Assembly: GCA_937892405.1 (NCBI GenBank)
Contig: CALAFS010000088.1
Coordinates: 1 to 7,077, forward strand
DNA length: 7,077 nt
Direction: 5' to 3'
Origin: an uncultured Clostridia bacterium
GTDB taxonomy: Bacteria > Bacillota > Clostridia > Oscillospirales > CAG-272
Part shown: positions 5,063-7,077 of the stretch, in pieces
Layout: every line of letters begins with the position of its first letter
Position numbering within the stretch: position 1 is the stretch's first letter
Program-made: the position numbers and the translations under genes
The notes under the pieces: model-generated
The model's database searches: none
What the model saw: the letters and a program-made list of their open reading frames with translations, nothing else
What the model was told of the DNA's origin: nothing

Positions 5063-7077
5063 ATGAAAGCAAAACGATGGCATAAGGTGCTTTTCGGCAT
5101 AGGGATTACGCTTCTTTCCCTGTGCCTTCTCTTTGTTCTCGGAATCGGCGCGTTGATGCTCTATGCCGAAAGGCATCTTGACGCGGCGGGAGACGAGCTT
5201 CTTTTCCGCGCGGCAAGGTGCGGCAGTGTGACCCGTTTTTATGTGGACGGCGGTGAGGGGGGCGGTGATCTTTCCTCCTATGTGCCGACGGAATACCGGT
5301 CGCTTTCGCTCGGTGCGGACGAAAAATTCTGGTATTCCTATGACGAAATTTCGGAGAACATAAAAAATGCCTTTTTGGCGGCAGAGGACAGAAAGTTCTT
5401 TTCGCATCCCGGTTTTGATGCCGTGCGGACAGCACGCGCCGCGCTCAATCAGGTGACGCACACCGGTGCGACCTACGGTGCCTCGACCATCACGCAGCAG
5501 GTGGTGAAAAATATCAGCGGGGACAGAGAAGTGACCTTCACGCGTAAACTCTCCGAAATTCTTCGTGCCGTTCACCTCGAACATAAATATACAAAGGAAG
5601 AGATTTTCGAGGTCTATCTGAATATTGTGCCGATGGGAGACCGTCTGATCGGCGTCGGCGCCGCCTCCCGTGACTACTTTGGAAAGGAACCGTCGGAGCT
5701 TTCGCTTGCCGAGGCGGCGACACTGGTCGGGATCACCAATGCACCGAGCCGTTACCACCCGCGTCTTCACCCCGAAGCCTCGCTCGAAAAGCGGAACCGC
5801 GTCCTGTATGCCATGCTTGATTTCGGTGTGATTGACGAGTCCGTATATCGCGCCGCGTGCGAAGAACCGCTCGTCGTCCGCGCCGCAAGGTCGAAGGAGG
5901 ATAGCGTCCGCTCATGGTTTATCGAAACGGTGCTTGACGATGTGACGCACGACCTTGAGGAAAAACTCGGCATGAAGCGGGAAACTTTGGAGACGCTTCT
6001 GATGTCGGGAGGCCTTTCCGTTTATACCACCATGCGCCCGGAGGTGCAGTCGGCACTGGAGGAAACTTTCGATACGCTCGCCGGTGTACCGGAGGGGCTT
6101 CATTATGCCATGGTTGTGGTCGACACACAGAGCAATACTCTCGCCGGCATCGTCGGTAACGCGGGGAAGAAAGAAGGAAACCGCCTTCTGAACTTTGCCA
6201 CCGTACCGCATACGCCCGGTTCGGTATTGAAGCCGCTCGCCCTTTACGCTCCGCTGCTGAATGAAAAGAGAATCAATGCTGCGACGGTATTTGACGATGT
6301 CCCGGTCGCATTTTCCGAACGGGAGGGCGTTTATACCGAATATCCGCATAACTCTCCAAATGTCTATGACGGGCTGACTCCTGTTTGCGAGGGATTGCGC
6401 CTGTCGAAAAACACGCTCGCCGCCCGCCTTTACGAAATGCGCGGAGCAGAGGCGATTTACAGGACGCTTTACCGCGACTTCGGATTCGATACGCTCGTGC
6501 GTTCCCGGGAGACGGCGGGGGGCGGACGCCTGACCGACCTCGCTCTCGCGCCTCTCGCCCTCGGGCAACTGACCGACGGCGTTACCCTTCGTCGGTTGAC
6601 GGAAGCGTATTCGGTATTTCCTTCTGACGGTATCATGCGCCGCGGACGCTCGTATCTTGCCGTCTATGACGGGGACGGCAACCTGATCTATGAAAATCCG
6701 GGAGAGGAAAAAGAAGTTTTCTCACCCTCATGCGCCCGTATTATGAATCAGATGCTCTCCCGCGTTGTGGAGAGCGGAACGGCAAAGGGAATCCGCCTTG
6801 CCGACAGCGTGGATACCGCAGGGAAAACCGGGACCTCGGGCGAGAGCCGCGATCGGTTGTTTGTCGGATATACCCCTTATTATACCGCCGGAATCTGGTG
6901 CGGATATTCTTCGGGCGGGAAGAGCGTGCCGCGGGAGGCGCCCTCTCATCTCGCGGTATGGGACAGCGCGATGGAAAAAATTCACAGAGCGCGTCTTTCC
7001 GATGTCCCGGAAGAGAAAACCCTCCGCTTTTCCACGGAGGGGCTCGTCAGACGGGAGTTCTGTATGGATTCGGGAGA
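5063..7077 (+). CDS. Class A penicillin-binding protein, PBP1A family (3' end beyond window)
   Basis: A bifunctional peptidoglycan synthase that polymerises lipid II glycan strands and cross-links them outside the membrane. 671 codons are visible and the frame is still open at the window edge. Residues 1-8 are basic (K2, K4, R5, K8), followed by one membrane anchor at about 9-34, giving a type II topology. The GT51 glycosyltransferase domain (about 95-260) has AAEDRKFFSHPGFD (106-119, catalytic E108), GASTITQQVVKN (139-150), RKLSE (161-165) and a KEEIFEVYLN block (178-187). The transpeptidase domain (about 345-645) has the nucleophile motif SVLK (S387, K390), SKN (448-450) and KTGT (588-591), so both activities look intact. 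ATG 5063 is preferred: AAAGGAG (5046-5052) is 10 nt upstream and the anchor follows directly. An in-frame ATG at 5024 would add 13 residues but has only a weak GGGA upstream. The SD lies inside the terminator hairpin. Confidence 0.95.
   Translation, partial: MKAKRWHKVLFGIGITLLSLCLLFVLGIGALMLYAERHLDAAGDELLFRAARCGSVTRFYVDGGEGGGDLSSYVPTEYRSLSLGADEKFWYSYDEISENIKNAFLAAEDRKFFSHPGFDAVRTARAALNQVTHTGATYGASTITQQVVKNISGDREVTFTRKLSEILRAVHLEHKYTKEEIFEVYLNIVPMGDRLIGVGAASRDYFGKEPSELSLAEAATLVGITNAPSRYHPRLHPEASLEKRNRVLYAMLDFGVIDESVYRAACEEPLVVRAARSKEDSVRSWFIETVLDDVTHDLEEKLGMKRETLETLLMSGGLSVYTTMRPEVQSALEETFDTLAGVPEGLHYAMVVVDTQSNTLAGIVGNAGKKEGNRLLNFATVPHTPGSVLKPLALYAPLLNEKRINAATVFDDVPVAFSEREGVYTEYPHNSPNVYDGLTPVCEGLRLSKNTLAARLYEMRGAEAIYRTLYRDFGFDTLVRSRETAGGGRLTDLALAPLALGQLTDGVTLRRLTEAYSVFPSDGIMRRGRSYLAVYDGDGNLIYENPGEEKEVFSPSCARIMNQMLSRVVESGTAKGIRLADSVDTAGKTGTSGESRDRLFVGYTPYYTAGIWCGYSSGGKSVPREAPSHLAVWDSAMEKIHRARLSDVPEEKTLRFSTEGLVRREFCMDSG

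Noticed and set aside
4964..6568. Minus-strand frames (4964-5770 and 5912-6568) over the PBP gene
   Set aside because: The + strand frame carries every glycosyltransferase and transpeptidase motif in order; the antisense frames are shadows.

Overview
The window looks like a piece of a Bacillota (Firmicutes) chromosome, most likely a GC-rich member of the Clostridia. Three things suggest this: the ecfA1-ecfA2-ecfT-truA gene order, which is a Firmicutes hallmark; strong AGGAGG-type ribosome binding sites; and a TTGACT-17-TATAAT sigma-A promoter. Species cannot be told from the sequence alone. All genes lie on the + strand. There are no tRNA or rRNA genes, transposases, CRISPR arrays, phage genes or other signs of recent transfer.

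Layout. Positions 1-174 are non-coding: a nested inverted-repeat element (3-50), a near-consensus extended -10 promoter (88-116) and a short 5'-UTR stem-loop (127-150). A tight run of six genes follows: ruvC (Holliday-junction resolvase, GTG start at 175), a class I SAM-dependent methyltransferase of the RlmI-like rRNA methyltransferase superfamily, ecfA1, ecfA2 and ecfT (the shared energising module of group II ECF vitamin transporters), and truA (tRNA pseudouridine synthase). Gene spacings are 17, 44, -8, -4 and 12 nt, so this reads as one operon driven from the promoter at 88-116. It ends at a long hairpin with a T-tract (5006-5060). Immediately after, at 5063, a class A penicillin-binding protein (PBP1A family, glycosyltransferase plus transpeptidase) begins and runs off the window, open at 7077.

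How the genes work together. The ECF genes make the ATPase pair and transmembrane coupler that serve vitamin-specific S components encoded elsewhere. ruvC, the methyltransferase and truA are housekeeping genes for DNA repair and RNA modification. The PBP builds peptidoglycan and is probably a separate unit.

The most interesting signals are at RNA level. The Shine-Dalgarno sequences of ecfA2, ecfT and the PBP gene each lie inside a predicted hairpin. At the two ECF junctions the hairpin sits in the last codons of the upstream gene, which overlaps the downstream start, a classic translational-coupling arrangement. At the PBP gene the SD lies in the 3' arm of the terminator itself, which is hard to reconcile with a plain terminator and suggests a leader or attenuator. 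I see no clearly new protein system here; the novelty, if any, is regulatory.
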